Assembly: GCA_019054805.1 (NCBI GenBank)
Contig: JAHQIY010000005.1
Coordinates: 1,781,501-1,845,500, forward strand
Direction of reading: 5' to 3'
DNA length: 64,000 nucleotides
Source of the DNA: Brachionus manjavacas
Taxonomy: Eukaryota; Rotifera; Eurotatoria; Ploima; Brachionidae
A program made the position numbers and the translations under genes. Under the pieces are notes generated by a model. That model did no database searches, was not told the origin of the DNA, and saw only the letters and a program-made list of their open reading frames with translations. Below are positions 1 through 9,149 of the stretch, piece after piece; positions within the stretch are counted from its first letter, which is position 1; the number at the start of each line of letters is the position of its first letter.

Positions 1-1002
1 TCACATATCTATTCCAGCTTTAAGCTTAATTGTATTGAGTAAGTAAAACAACTTAAAAAATTTTTCATAAAAATCAATTTCTTGTTGCAAGAAGTACCAA
101 GCTGTTCTTAAAAAAGGTAAAAATAGTATGTTGCCCAGATAATCGAATACATAGAAACAAGAAAGTTGTGTCTAGGCACAACTAAATATATGTCGATGAG
201 CTAACTGTCCAAGACAGTTTTAGTTTAACTTATAAGAATTATTTATGATTTTGGTTTTGATGACATGATATTTGAGATTTTCATCAACATTTTTTAAAAC
301 TTGTTTAAGTAAAATTTCTGAAAAATCACCAATTTTATTTAAAAATTAATAATAATCAGTGATGATTTAGTATTAAAATTTTTCTTTTGGAAATTCTGTA
401 TCTCTTGAATCTATGTTAATATAAAATAATCTATGTAAATATTCACACAATATACCGTTTCACGCTCGTCATTTGTTATATATATGAGTCTTTTATTGAT
501 CTAATGTTTTTGAAATTTTTAAATAAATTCCAATATTTTTTTTATTTAAGAAAAATCAGAATAAATATTAAATGTTATGGAAAAATAAAAGATTTCATTT
601 AAATTCTTAAATTTTTGATAAATAATACAAGTTATGAAAATTCGATTATTTGATTTTTTTAATAATATTGATGATTTTTCAGAAATTTTGTTAAAAAAAT
701 AAATCACCTAATTAAAAAAAGTAACTCGTTCCATTAAAGCTTCGGTAGGACATAATATTGTAGAATTAAATTTTTTTAACTCATCAAATTATTATCTATT
801 ACAAATTGTCTAAAAATTGAATTTTTCAATTTTCTTTTTTAGGGAGAAATTTTGAAACAGATCCTCTTCTACTTTAAAAAATTAAATTGACTTTTAAATG
901 AAGCTTGTTCAAAAATAAACTTAAATTTAAGTTAATTTTAAATTTCGAAAAAGTCTGATTATAAAAATTTGATTTTTTTTATTAAAAAATAAGATTTTGA
1001 AG
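1..1002. other. AT-rich region without a gene
   Basis: Very A+T-rich sequence with long A and T runs. No reading frame with recognisable similarity, no tRNA-like fold and no transposon end was seen. The last part is the 5' leader of POLD2, whose start codon follows directly. Confidence 0.6.
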
Positions 1003-2382
1003 ATGAAATTTGAACGCGATTTAAAATCAATTGAATATGAAAACAAATCGTCAAATTATTTGATAAAAGAGAAACAATTTGAATACCAATATGCGCCTTT
1101 GTATGCCGAGAGACTTATTTCAATGAAAAAGCATCTTCGTCCAGTTTGTGCAAAAAAATGGCCCAGCTTTGAAATAAAACCACTGGCCGAAATAACCAAA
1201 CACGAAAAATGCATTATCGTTGGAACAGTGTACAAAGAAATGAAAAACAAGCCCAACATTTTGAAAGAACTTGCCGAAGACGAAGAATTCAGTTCTTTGC
1301 CAATTCAGCCTGTTAATCGAGAAGCAAAGTACATAGATCCTGAAAATGATCTAGTCATTCTCGAGGATGATTTGCAAAGAATTCTCTTGAAAGATGCTGA
1401 CATTTCTGAGTGTAAGCTAATAGAAAATAATATTCTCTGTACTGGCTTGGTAGTGGCTCTACTAGGTAGCGAAAATGAAAACTCAGAATTCGAAGTTGAA
1501 GATTTTGCATTCAAAGAAACTCCAATTTTTGAGACCAAAATAATTCCAAGACAAGTATCGCACAAAGAAGACAAATACATGGTGTTTTTGAGCGGAATTG
1601 AACTTGGCGACGGAAGTATTACCAACAACTCTCTTTTCAAACTTCAGCTTCTAGTCGACTACTTAAGAGGTGATTTTATTGATGAATGCTCAAATGATTT
1701 ATCACATCAGCTGAGTAACACCATAAGACTAATAATCGCAGGCAATTCTCTATCATCATCCACGCAGTCAAAGGACATGATCAATAAAGCCAAATATCTG
1801 ACCAAAAATTACGTAGCTGGAAGTGTAGGAGCCATCAAGCAACTAGATGATTTTTTGCTTCAATTAATAAGTAAACTTGAAGTGGACATAATGCCTGGTG
1901 AATTTGATCCGTCTAATGCGATGTTACCTCAACAGCCTTTACACCATGCCATGCTGACCAAATCATTCACTTCTGAATTTAAATACAACCTACACTCGGT
2001 AACAAATCCCTATAAATTTCACTTGAATGGACTTTGTTTCATGGGAGTCTCGGGACAATTGATTGATGACATCAGAAAGTCGACATCAGTTGATGATCCT
2101 ATCGAAATTATGAAATTAATTATGAATGCTGGTCATATAGGGCCAACATGTCCTGATACATTGGCTTGCTATCCTTTTTATGGCAAAGATCCTTTTATTT
2201 TAGATGAATTGCCCAATGTATTCTTTTGTGGAAATCAAAAACAGTTCAAACACGAGATACACTGCCCGTCATATAACCCAGAGAAGGAAATACATTTGAT
2301 CAGCTTGCCAAAATTCAGTCAAAGTTATTCGTGTATTTTTTTTAATTTAAATACTCTAAAATCTGAAGAAATAAGTTTTTAA
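1003..2382 (+). CDS. POLD2: DNA polymerase delta subunit 2 (p50)
   Basis: The second (B) subunit of DNA polymerase delta, which bridges the catalytic p125 subunit to the other small subunits in the replicative polymerase in the nucleus. The product is 459 aa, close to the usual animal length (about 469), in a single exon. The N-terminal third has the family OB-fold region; the centre and C-terminus form the calcineurin-like but catalytically dead phosphoesterase domain. Diagnostic stretches are YAPLYAERL near the start, FMGVSGQLIDDIRK, and the C-terminal PDTLACYPFYGKDPFIL followed by VFFCGN, which align by memory with human POLD2. I start at the ATG at 1003; the open frame reaches two codons further up only through a TTG. 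The stop lies about 125 bp before the duplicated promoter block of Pur-alpha. A possible AATAAA is at about 2440. Family assignment is firm. Confidence 0.95.
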   Translation: MKFERDLKSIEYENKSSNYLIKEKQFEYQYAPLYAERLISMKKHLRPVCAKKWPSFEIKPLAEITKHEKCIIVGTVYKEMKNKPNILKELAEDEEFSSLPIQPVNREAKYIDPENDLVILEDDLQRILLKDADISECKLIENNILCTGLVVALLGSENENSEFEVEDFAFKETPIFETKIIPRQVSHKEDKYMVFLSGIELGDGSITNNSLFKLQLLVDYLRGDFIDECSNDLSHQLSNTIRLIIAGNSLSSSTQSKDMINKAKYLTKNYVAGSVGAIKQLDDFLLQLISKLEVDIMPGEFDPSNAMLPQQPLHHAMLTKSFTSEFKYNLHSVTNPYKFHLNGLCFMGVSGQLIDDIRKSTSVDDPIEIMKLIMNAGHIGPTCPDTLACYPFYGKDPFILDELPNVFFCGNQKQFKHEIHCPSYNPEKEIHLISLPKFSQSYSCIFFNLNTLKSEEISF

Positions 2383-2508
2383 AAAAAAATTGTATGAACC
2401 TAATTTTGTAGAATTATTGTAAAATAACAATTTAATATTAAATAAACATAGTAACGGTATTAAGTTTTTATTTGAATTGACAATAAATTAATTAAAATCA
2501 GTCAAAAC

Positions 2509-2738
2509 AAAACTGTGCAAGTTCCTCGATGGAGCAACGAATGAGATGCAGCGACATCTCATTTGAATAATTAGTCGACAACAAATATCAGTGTGAGTGT
2601 GTGTGTGTGTGTATATGAATAGGAACCAAAATGGTATAAATTATAAGAATATTGTTGGAGAAATTTTTTCTTTCTCAATATCATCAGTTAGTTGAGAGTG
2701 TACGAAAGTGAAAGACAAAGGTTTTGGTTTGGAAAAAG
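2509..2738 (+). promoter_or_regulatory. Pur-alpha promoter and 5' leader, copy 1
   Basis: The 230 bp before the start codon hold a short hairpin-forming stretch (GAGATG...CATCTC, about 2541-2558), a (GT)n run at about 2591-2612 and a TATAAA at 2635-2640, roughly 100 bp upstream of the ATG. The same elements are present in copy 2, so both genes have a core promoter of their own. Promoter function is inferred from position and the TATA-like element. Confidence 0.55.
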
Positions 2739-3532
2739 ATGTCGGAAAGTGGAGATGATGAGAGAAGACCAGGTCAGCAAGGAAGGAGACGAGGCACGGC
2801 TGGCCCCAACGACACTGGCTCGAGTGAAAAAGAGCTAGCAAGTCAACAGGTGCAGATCCAGTCCAAGCGGTTTTACATAGACGTGAAAGAGAATCAGCGC
2901 GGCCGTTTTATCAAGTTGGCCGAGGTGGGGGTCGGAGGCCGCAAGAGCCGCATTGTGTTGTCCATAGCGGCAGCGCACGACCTGAAACAGTTTCTTGGCG
3001 AGTTTAGTGAGCTGAACGCGCAAATGGGCCCGAGTCAGCCGAGCCAGCAGAGCGAGGAGCCGAGGCGCGCAGAGCCCGACGCAGGTCTCATCAAAAGCGA
3101 AACAATAACCAAGGACAGAAAGCGATACTATTTGGACTTTAAGGAGAACCAACGCGGCAGATTCTTGCGCATTAGCATGGTGCTTCAGAGAGGCCCCAGA
3201 GCTTTCATAGCCATACCGGCCCAGGGTCTAATTGAATTCAAGGATCATCTAAGCGACATGCTCGACAGATACGGCGTAGGCTTTGAGCAGGAACAAGCGC
3301 AGCCAGATTTGCCCGAGTCAAAGTCAGTCAAGGCGGACAACAAAATTTTCTATTTCGACTCGGGCTCAAATGCGCGCGGCGTCTTTCTCAAGATAAGCGA
3401 AGTGAGACAAAGCAGATACAGAACAGCGATCACCATACCGCAAGCTCATCTAGCCGACGTTTGCCATCAGATTAATGAGTTTTTGAACAAATTGCCCACC
3501 ACACCAACTGATCCAGCTCCATCACAGCAATA
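2509..3532 (+). repeat. Segmental duplication copy 1 (Pur-alpha promoter + leader + CDS)
   Basis: This block matches 11231-12254 base for base by eye (constant offset 8722) apart from one substitution, T at 2701 against A at 11423. Identity begins at an A-run just before CTGTGCAAGTTCC and stops inside the stop codon (TAA here, TAG in copy 2). Sequence on both outer sides is unrelated between copies. It therefore carries the core promoter, leader and full coding region but neither the 3' UTR nor any upstream DNA. Confidence 0.95.
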
Positions 3533-3533
3533 A
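2739..3533 (+). CDS. PURA: Pur-alpha transcriptional activator, copy 1
   Basis: Single-stranded DNA/RNA-binding protein of the Pur-alpha family, acting in transcription, replication control and neuronal or germ-line RNA transport. The product is 264 aa in one exon, as is usual for the family. A basic, Gly/Arg-rich N-terminus of about 40 residues is followed by three PUR repeats at about residues 43-98, 122-183 and 200-254. Repeats I and II carry the signature KENQRGRF; repeat III has the divergent NARGVFLKISEVRQSRYRT. Start is taken at ATG 2739 (MSESGDDE); the frame reaches 2724 only through a TTG. The coding sequence is much richer in G+C than everything around it. The 3' UTR is unique to this copy, with AATAAA near 3737. 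Protein sequence is identical to the copy at 11461. Confidence 0.96.
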   Translation: MSESGDDERRPGQQGRRRGTAGPNDTGSSEKELASQQVQIQSKRFYIDVKENQRGRFIKLAEVGVGGRKSRIVLSIAAAHDLKQFLGEFSELNAQMGPSQPSQQSEEPRRAEPDAGLIKSETITKDRKRYYLDFKENQRGRFLRISMVLQRGPRAFIAIPAQGLIEFKDHLSDMLDRYGVGFEQEQAQPDLPESKSVKADNKIFYFDSGSNARGVFLKISEVRQSRYRTAITIPQAHLADVCHQINEFLNKLPTTPTDPAPSQQ

Positions 3534-3981
3534 ATTGATCTTCTAAATTTAGCTAGATACACTTTGTGTTGTGAGATTAAATCGGTTTTTTTTGGCAATT
3601 GTTTTCTGTGTGTGATTGTATGGAATGTGATGTGATTGTTCGTACTGAATGGCTTACTTTTAGAATTTAGCTTTGTTTTCAACCAATTTAATGATTTTAC
3701 TGCCAGTTGGACGATTATTTATTAATTCTATGACTTAATAAAATTTTTTCAAATTTTACACAGGCAATTGCTATTTTTTTATTTTTACTATGGTTGATTT
3801 TTGCTTGTTCAGATTCAATAATTAAAAAACAAAATGTCAATTGAATATTGGAGATAATCATAACCTTTATTAAGTCCTTAGTGCAATGACTCAATTAAAA
3901 ATCAATTTAGACTCGCTGACTATTTTTGTGATTAGATCATGTTTATTTTTTTAAATTGAAGCTCTACTTTATAAATATATA
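3534..3981. other. 3' UTR of Pur-alpha copy 1 and spacer
   Basis: Non-coding, AT-rich. It contains the probable polyadenylation signal of Pur-alpha copy 1 (TTAATAAAATT near 3737) and then sequence with nothing recognisable up to the terminal repeat of the transposon at 3983. None of it matches the downstream flank of copy 2. Confidence 0.5.
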
Positions 3982-3982
3982 A

Positions 3983-4495
3983 CGTAAATGCTCGACTTTA
4001 GTGACATGTCACTATAGACGGGTTTTCGTTTATAGTGACATCTCAGGGTCCCAAGGGTTAAATGAATAAAAAATAGTGAGAAGATTTTTGATACTTAGAG
4101 CAAGAGGGTGGTAGATGCTTCTGAACAGAGAAAACCCGAGTTTTCGTAAAATGAGGACAGACTTTTTGCTTGGTAAAGTGCGAAACGTGAAGAACAAGTC
4201 GGAATTTCCTGTTTTGAACCTCAGAAAAAGATGTCATCTTTGATAGATGAGTTCAAGCTCTAATAAAATGAGGAGACTAAGTTTAAAGCATCCAATGGCT
4301 GGCTACGAAGGTATATGAAAAAGCGAGACTTGGTGATTAGAACTATTTCTAGTACTGGCATAGGTATTCGAAATTCAGTGCCATGGCACTTTGCTATAGC
4401 GACATGTCACAATAGATGGAAAAACAATTTTCAAAAAGTGCAATTTTAGGCCCGTTTCGTTTATAGTGACATGTCACTAAAGTCGAGCATTTACG
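3983..4495 (+). mobile_element. Deleted pogo/Tigger-like DNA transposon with CENP-B-type HTH relic
   Basis: About 513 bp bounded by perfect 34-bp terminal inverted repeats (3983-4016 and 4462-4495) that start CGTAAATGCTCGAC and end GTGACATGTCACTATA. Sub-terminal copies of the TATAGTGACAT motif lie at about 4030 and 4405. Between them, on the + strand, a broken frame reads EDRLFAW, then an in-frame stop, then SAKREEQVG and, after a frame change or stops, FKASNGWLRRYMKKRD followed by LVIRTISSTG. This is the pattern of the CENP-B/Tigger transposase DNA-binding HTH. The DDE catalytic part is missing, so the element is non-autonomous. A clear target duplication was not seen. Confidence 0.75.
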
Positions 4496-4496
4496 C

Positions 4497-6321
4497 AATT
4501 TTATTTTTTTGACATTTTTTTTTAATTGCGTAGCAATTCGGACTCTTTCCAGTTTAACAAAAAAATTATTCTGAAAGAGAATTCATTTTTACATCAGAAA
4601 AATAAAAATCTACCGGTACTCACTGATTCTTTCTCGAATTACAGTAAGCCAAAGATAACCACTTTTAATAAAAAATTTTTTTGTATTTTTGAATTTAATT
4701 AAGTTTTTAAAAACAATTGTCAGCTTGAATTGATATTTTAATCATCGATGCTGATTTTTTGAAATTCTATGGAATAATTTGTTTGGAGATGTTCCTTGTT
4801 TGCATGGCTAGGAATTTCAAAGATGAGATTTTAAGGTGCTTATCTTCTAACCACAATAAGTGTGGAAGGGAAAGACCTTTCTCTTAATTAAACATATATT
4901 CTTGTAGAGGAGATTCGGTGTTATCGATTAATGTATAATATTACATTACAACAAAAGAATTAAAGATTTGAATTCTAAAAGTGAATCAAAACAGACATTC
5001 AGTTTTATTTTTCCTAAAGACAGTATTTTCTTAAATTTACTGAGTCAGAGATTTTTCGGTTATCTTTTGAACTTAACATTATTATATACATTAGTCAATA
5101 ATTTATTAAACTTAAATAAAGTTAAAAAAACACAAATATTTAAAATTTTCTATTAATTTTAATAATTCAAAGTAAGTCTGTTTTAAATAAAACTAAAAAA
5201 TGCTTTGTATTCACTTAAGAATTAACGACTAGTAAACAGGTTTTGCTTTTGAAATTTTAAGATTTTTTTGTTTACTATGCGTTTTTTTCAATCTACTGAA
5301 TTGATCTTGATATACACAGAATTGAACAATTACAATAAAATAAAACAAATTCAATGGGCATTCACATAATGTCTGCCGAAGTCAGAAGGGTCACAAGACA
5401 AGTGGTTATAATGCGAGAAAAAAAAGTTTTGAAATTTTTGTTTTTTAAGTCGACAGAATACTATTGGTTTTATATGTTATTCAAGTATTGTCCTCATTGA
5501 GTCTGTAAAAGTGTACTTTAGCCATACTCAACTTTTCTCATTTCTTTTTACTATTTTATTTTAATTGTATTCGAGGTTCTTTTTAATAATAAAAATTCCA
5601 ACTAATTTTTAATTTAGTTTTCAATTTTAATAAATTTAAAAAATATTCCAGATTTTGTCAATGTGTAGGACATTTATCCGAGATAATTAGTAAACCTTAT
5701 TTACTTTGACAGCTAAAAAATTCAATTCCTTTTTTATTTGAATTTTTATTATTTAAAATTTTATTTTAGTGGAACCATGACGGATAACAAATGAATGTTT
5801 TGTAATTTCAATCCATTTTTAACTTTGATTTTGATTTAAGAGAATAAAGAATTTAGCCTCAAAATTATAATCCTAACCCACTCTATTACAGTTCACATCA
5901 AAAAATAGAATAAAAAATCAAGATTTTTTTACTTTTTCACAATACAAAAAGACAGTATTTTCTTAAATCATTTCTTAGATTTTTTTTTAAATTTAAAATT
6001 TGATGCGCAAATTTTATGCTACATACTTCGATTTTTTTGGTTAAAATATTTATTCATTGATTCAAAATAATTTTTCTTTTAGTTATTAATCATTAACCAT
6101 TTGATTTTGGTTTTTTGGAAACTAAAATTAATTAAAATCTTTTTTGATTTTTTTTTCATGTAAATGACTATCAATAATTTTTCTTTGTATTTCCATTTCA
6201 TCTTAAATTAAATTTAACATCAACTCAACTAAATTAAATTACTTTAGAAAAATTCAATTAGTGAACATTATTTAAAAATGATACAAAGAGCATTTTGGTT
6301 AAAAGTATTTTATTTTGGAAA
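4497..6321. other. Intergenic AT-rich stretch
   Basis: No supported gene. A string of 21 bases beginning AAAGACAGTATTTTC occurs at about 5017 and again at about 5947, a small dispersed repeat of unknown nature. The short open frame at 4968-5156 has no recognisable content and is AT-driven. Confidence 0.4.
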
Positions 6322-7467
6322 ATGAAAATTAAATTTCTGATCTTAATTCTGTTTATAGGTAACTTGTATATTAAATTTTAAAAAAAATTTATATATATTT
6401 TTTGATAGGTTGTTTTATGGTTTCAGCTAATTTGCGTTTGAATAATCTGAATAGACCAGAGCGCATTTTCAAAAGATTATCAATTGATTCCAAATCGGAA
6501 AGAAATCTGAAACGATCAATCCTCGGTAAATGTAGCTTGATTCCATCATTTAAATGATTTGACCTGATAATTTCACATTTTTTTCCAATTAAAAACTAAA
6601 TAGTTTATAAAGAAGAACGAAATTTTATTTGAAAAATTGATTTTTTTTCAACAAAATGTTTTTTAAAAAAATTTGATAAGTGAATACATTTTAAGCTAAA
6701 CTTTATAGCTAATAAAATTTATCTTTTGAACTAAACATTATTAAACGGTTTAAAAAATTAATTTAATTGAAAAATTTTTGAATTTGTATTTAATCTTTAA
6801 GACCTTTTTATAAAAATCATTTTTTTTCGTATAATTAAAATAAATTGATTTTGTGAAAAATATTTTATTTATCATCATCCTTTCACTTATTTTTGCAATA
6901 AGTTCCTGTTCTTTATCTAATGCGTTCACATCTATTTTTTTAATTTGATTCCAGACCAACATTGCAAACTTCAAGTGTGGTTAATTTTTCAAAGTACATC
7001 ACATAGCATTTTTTCCATACAAACCCATATACTTTACCTGTATCCATTCACAAATGGCATCCGGCTAGGATATTTGCGTCATCAACATACATCGCAGTCT
7101 TATCTGATACACAATCTGGGAGTTCATCTATTTACAGAATGAATAGTTTTGGACAAAGAACAGACCTTTCTGAAACTCCGGTGAAAACTCCTGATCACTC
7201 AGATGCAGTTTCGCCAAGTACGACAGGTTACGTTATATAAATCAAGATCTTCAAACAAATAAGTATAAAATTATGTTTACACAGCTTTTTAAAAGAAAAA
7301 AAATAAAGGTTTAATTTGATTTTGTTTTAAAAACTTTCTTATAATTTATAATCTTGAAAATATACGAAGGAATAATGGATGAAGACTGGATGAAAAAAAT
7401 CCAAATGCGAGATTGCCTCAGCAAGTCAATGTCTCAAATGTTTTATCTCGACGATTTTACCTTGTAA
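6322..7467 (+). CDS. Candidate small secreted peptide precursor (unrecognised)
   Basis: Three short exons with matching phases: 6322-6358, 6409-6525 and 7370-7467 (introns 50 and 844 nt, all GT-AG; junction phases 1 and 1). The predicted product is 83 aa. It starts with a signal-peptide-like leader (MKIKFLILILFIGCFMVSA), then has two Lys-Arg pairs, in RIFKR and RNLKR, typical prohormone-convertase sites. These release a 13-residue spacer and a C-terminal 35-residue piece starting SILGIMDEDWMKK with one Cys in DCLSKS and ending YLDDFTL. An AATAAA overlaps the stop. The layout is that of a neuropeptide or small secreted protein precursor; I do not recognise the family. The last intron holds a LINE relic on the other strand. 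The third exon could be longer if the TTGTAAAT at its end is a donor. Evidence is structural only. Confidence 0.5.
6950..7235 (-). mobile_element. Non-LTR retrotransposon reverse-transcriptase relic
   Basis: Read on the - strand, the segment gives FTGVSERSVLCPKLFIL, a stop, IDELPDC and VSDKTAMYVDDANILAG. This is the RT block GVPQGSVLGPLLF...YxDD of non-LTR elements, with the catalytic motif as YVDD. Stops and short indels show it is dead. It lies wholly inside the second intron of the candidate peptide gene at 6322-7467. Ends are approximate. Confidence 0.75.
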
Positions 7468-8119
7468 ATAAATATTTTTTTTTGTTCGATTCATCTCCTT
7501 AAATCGCATAGGATTACCAATTTTTCTTCAGTTTGATTGCCTAAGTCAATAGATATTTAAAAAAATAGGCTTTTGGAATTTCTATGGAATTTCATTAAAG
7601 ATCTCTTACGAGGCCTAATTCAAGGATTAGGGTTTTGGAATCAAAATCAAGGAAAATGTCCTTCCTAAAAAGTTATCAAGCCATTTTTTTCAAAGTTCTT
7701 TGAAATATTTCTTTTTTTGATTTAACAAACAAAATAAAATTATTTTTATTTAATTCAATTATTTTATTTGACATAATTGTATTCAATTTTAATAATCTTA
7801 TATTAATTTTGGTCCATTCCGTGAGCAATGCTGTGTACCGAATAAACATGATCTAATTTTTCCAATGAGTTTTTCATTTTGATTACACAACTATGGCTCA
7901 ATTTTTTTAGGAAAGTTATTCAATTTCAGTTAGATTTATCAGAATATTTAAGATTTTAGTGATTTATTTTTTAAAGGTTTTACTTTATCTTTTGAAAATG
8001 ATAGGAAGGATTAGGTTATTCTTAATTGTGTTGTGATATTTAATTCAGTTTATTAATTTTTTCTAATGTCGATATTTTGGTATTATTCAGATGTTAGGTG
8101 TAAGTAAAAATTTGAATAT
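7468..8119. other. Intergenic AT-rich stretch
   Basis: Nothing recognised between the peptide gene and the LINE tail at 8120. Only short AT-rich open frames and homopolymer runs are present. Confidence 0.4.
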
Positions 8120-8450
8120 GATAATAATAATAATAATAATAATAAGCTACGGCAAGCAAGCTTGCGATGGCGGTCTACTAGGATCGCCTATGGTAGCACA
8201 TTACGCAATAAAAGGAGAATTACAGAAATAAGAGAAACTGGTAAGATTATGTAGTCTAATAGACATAATTGGTAACTTTGATATACAATACAATATACAA
8301 TAATAAGTCAAAAAATAAGAAGAAACTGAGAGGGGTATATAATAAAGAAATTAAAAAGAAATATAAAAAAAATTATCATGAGGAAAATCTTTGTGGCCGG
8401 TTTTAAAAGCATCGTAGCGATTCTTGAATTGATTTACTGAGTCAGAGATT
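8120..8450 (-). mobile_element. 5'-truncated CR1/jockey-like LINE 3' end with (TTA)n tail
   Basis: On the - strand the end of the RT ORF reads SVNQFKNRYDAF, corresponding to the C-terminal SVNQFKNRYDPF of the copy at 24060-24480. It is followed by a 3' UTR, the block GCTACCATAGGCGATCC, a hairpin (CGCAAGCTTGCTTGCCG) and a (TTA)n microsatellite, here seen as (ATA)n at 8120-8146. The same 3' block is present in the copy at 24400. Only the last few hundred bases were inserted, as is typical of target-primed reverse transcription. Confidence 0.85.
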
Positions 8451-8882
8451 GTACAATGTCAATGTGAAATATTTAAGAAATAAACTTGAAAGAAAATAAA
8501 AATTGAATAATCCTATTTAATCTTTTTATTTAAGAAAATCCCAGTAACCAAAAAATCATTCTTGGCAGTGATCTTAATCCTTAGGCAAAAATTTAAGGCT
8601 GTTTTGCAGATAATTAGGATGGTCTCATCTTTAAGAAAATCTTTATCAAGCTTTATCTTTCTGTAATTAATGACGAACTCTAACAGGCAACAAATTTAAA
8701 ACTGAACATTTTGAAGTCCTTGATCTTTTTGTGATACCATCATCACTTTCGTGTCAAAAAATAGCTTTTAATAAGCTGACATTTGAATTGCATTCTAGTC
8801 TAAAGACATCTGGGAACAAAAACTGGCTTGAGTTTAAAAAACAAAATGGGAAAGAATCCAATTCCAAGCAGGCCTTTTTGGG

Positions 8883-8938
8883 AAAAATAAATAAATTCAG
8901 ATCAAAAAAAATTTTTAGATCTGAATTTATTTATTTTT
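8883..8938. repeat. Perfect 21-bp inverted repeat (hairpin)
   Basis: The arms 8883-8903 and 8918-8938 are perfect reverse complements (inner end TTCAGATC / GATCTGAA), separated by a 14-base A/T loop. No element ends or gene were recognised around it. Confidence 0.8.
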
Positions 8939-9149
8939 CACAAGATTGAAAAGAGTTAAATTCATAAATAGATAAAGGGAAATTTTCGGAAATATCTTGA
9001 CAACAACTATAAGTCCTCATCTCGATTTTGTTGAATCTGAGAATAATTGAAAAGAGTCATTTACAATTTCAGATTTAACATGGGTTTGAAACAGGGCAAA
9101 TTTTCAAAATGCTGAAAAATAATAATTATAACTATGAAACCTAGGATTT

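Noticed and set aside
997..1002. Upstream extension of the POLD2 frame starting at 997
   Set aside because: The extra codons begin with TTG; the first ATG is at 1003. The same applies to Pur-alpha (2724, 11446), rotatin (39953) and other frames that open with TTG.
5030..5060. 17-base match TTACTGAGTCAGAGATT shared with the end of the LINE at 8432-8449
   Set aside because: No further LINE sequence continues on either side at 5030; too short to call an insertion.
8731..8949. 72-codon frame
   Set aside because: No recognisable content, and its end is formed by the perfect hairpin; likely chance.
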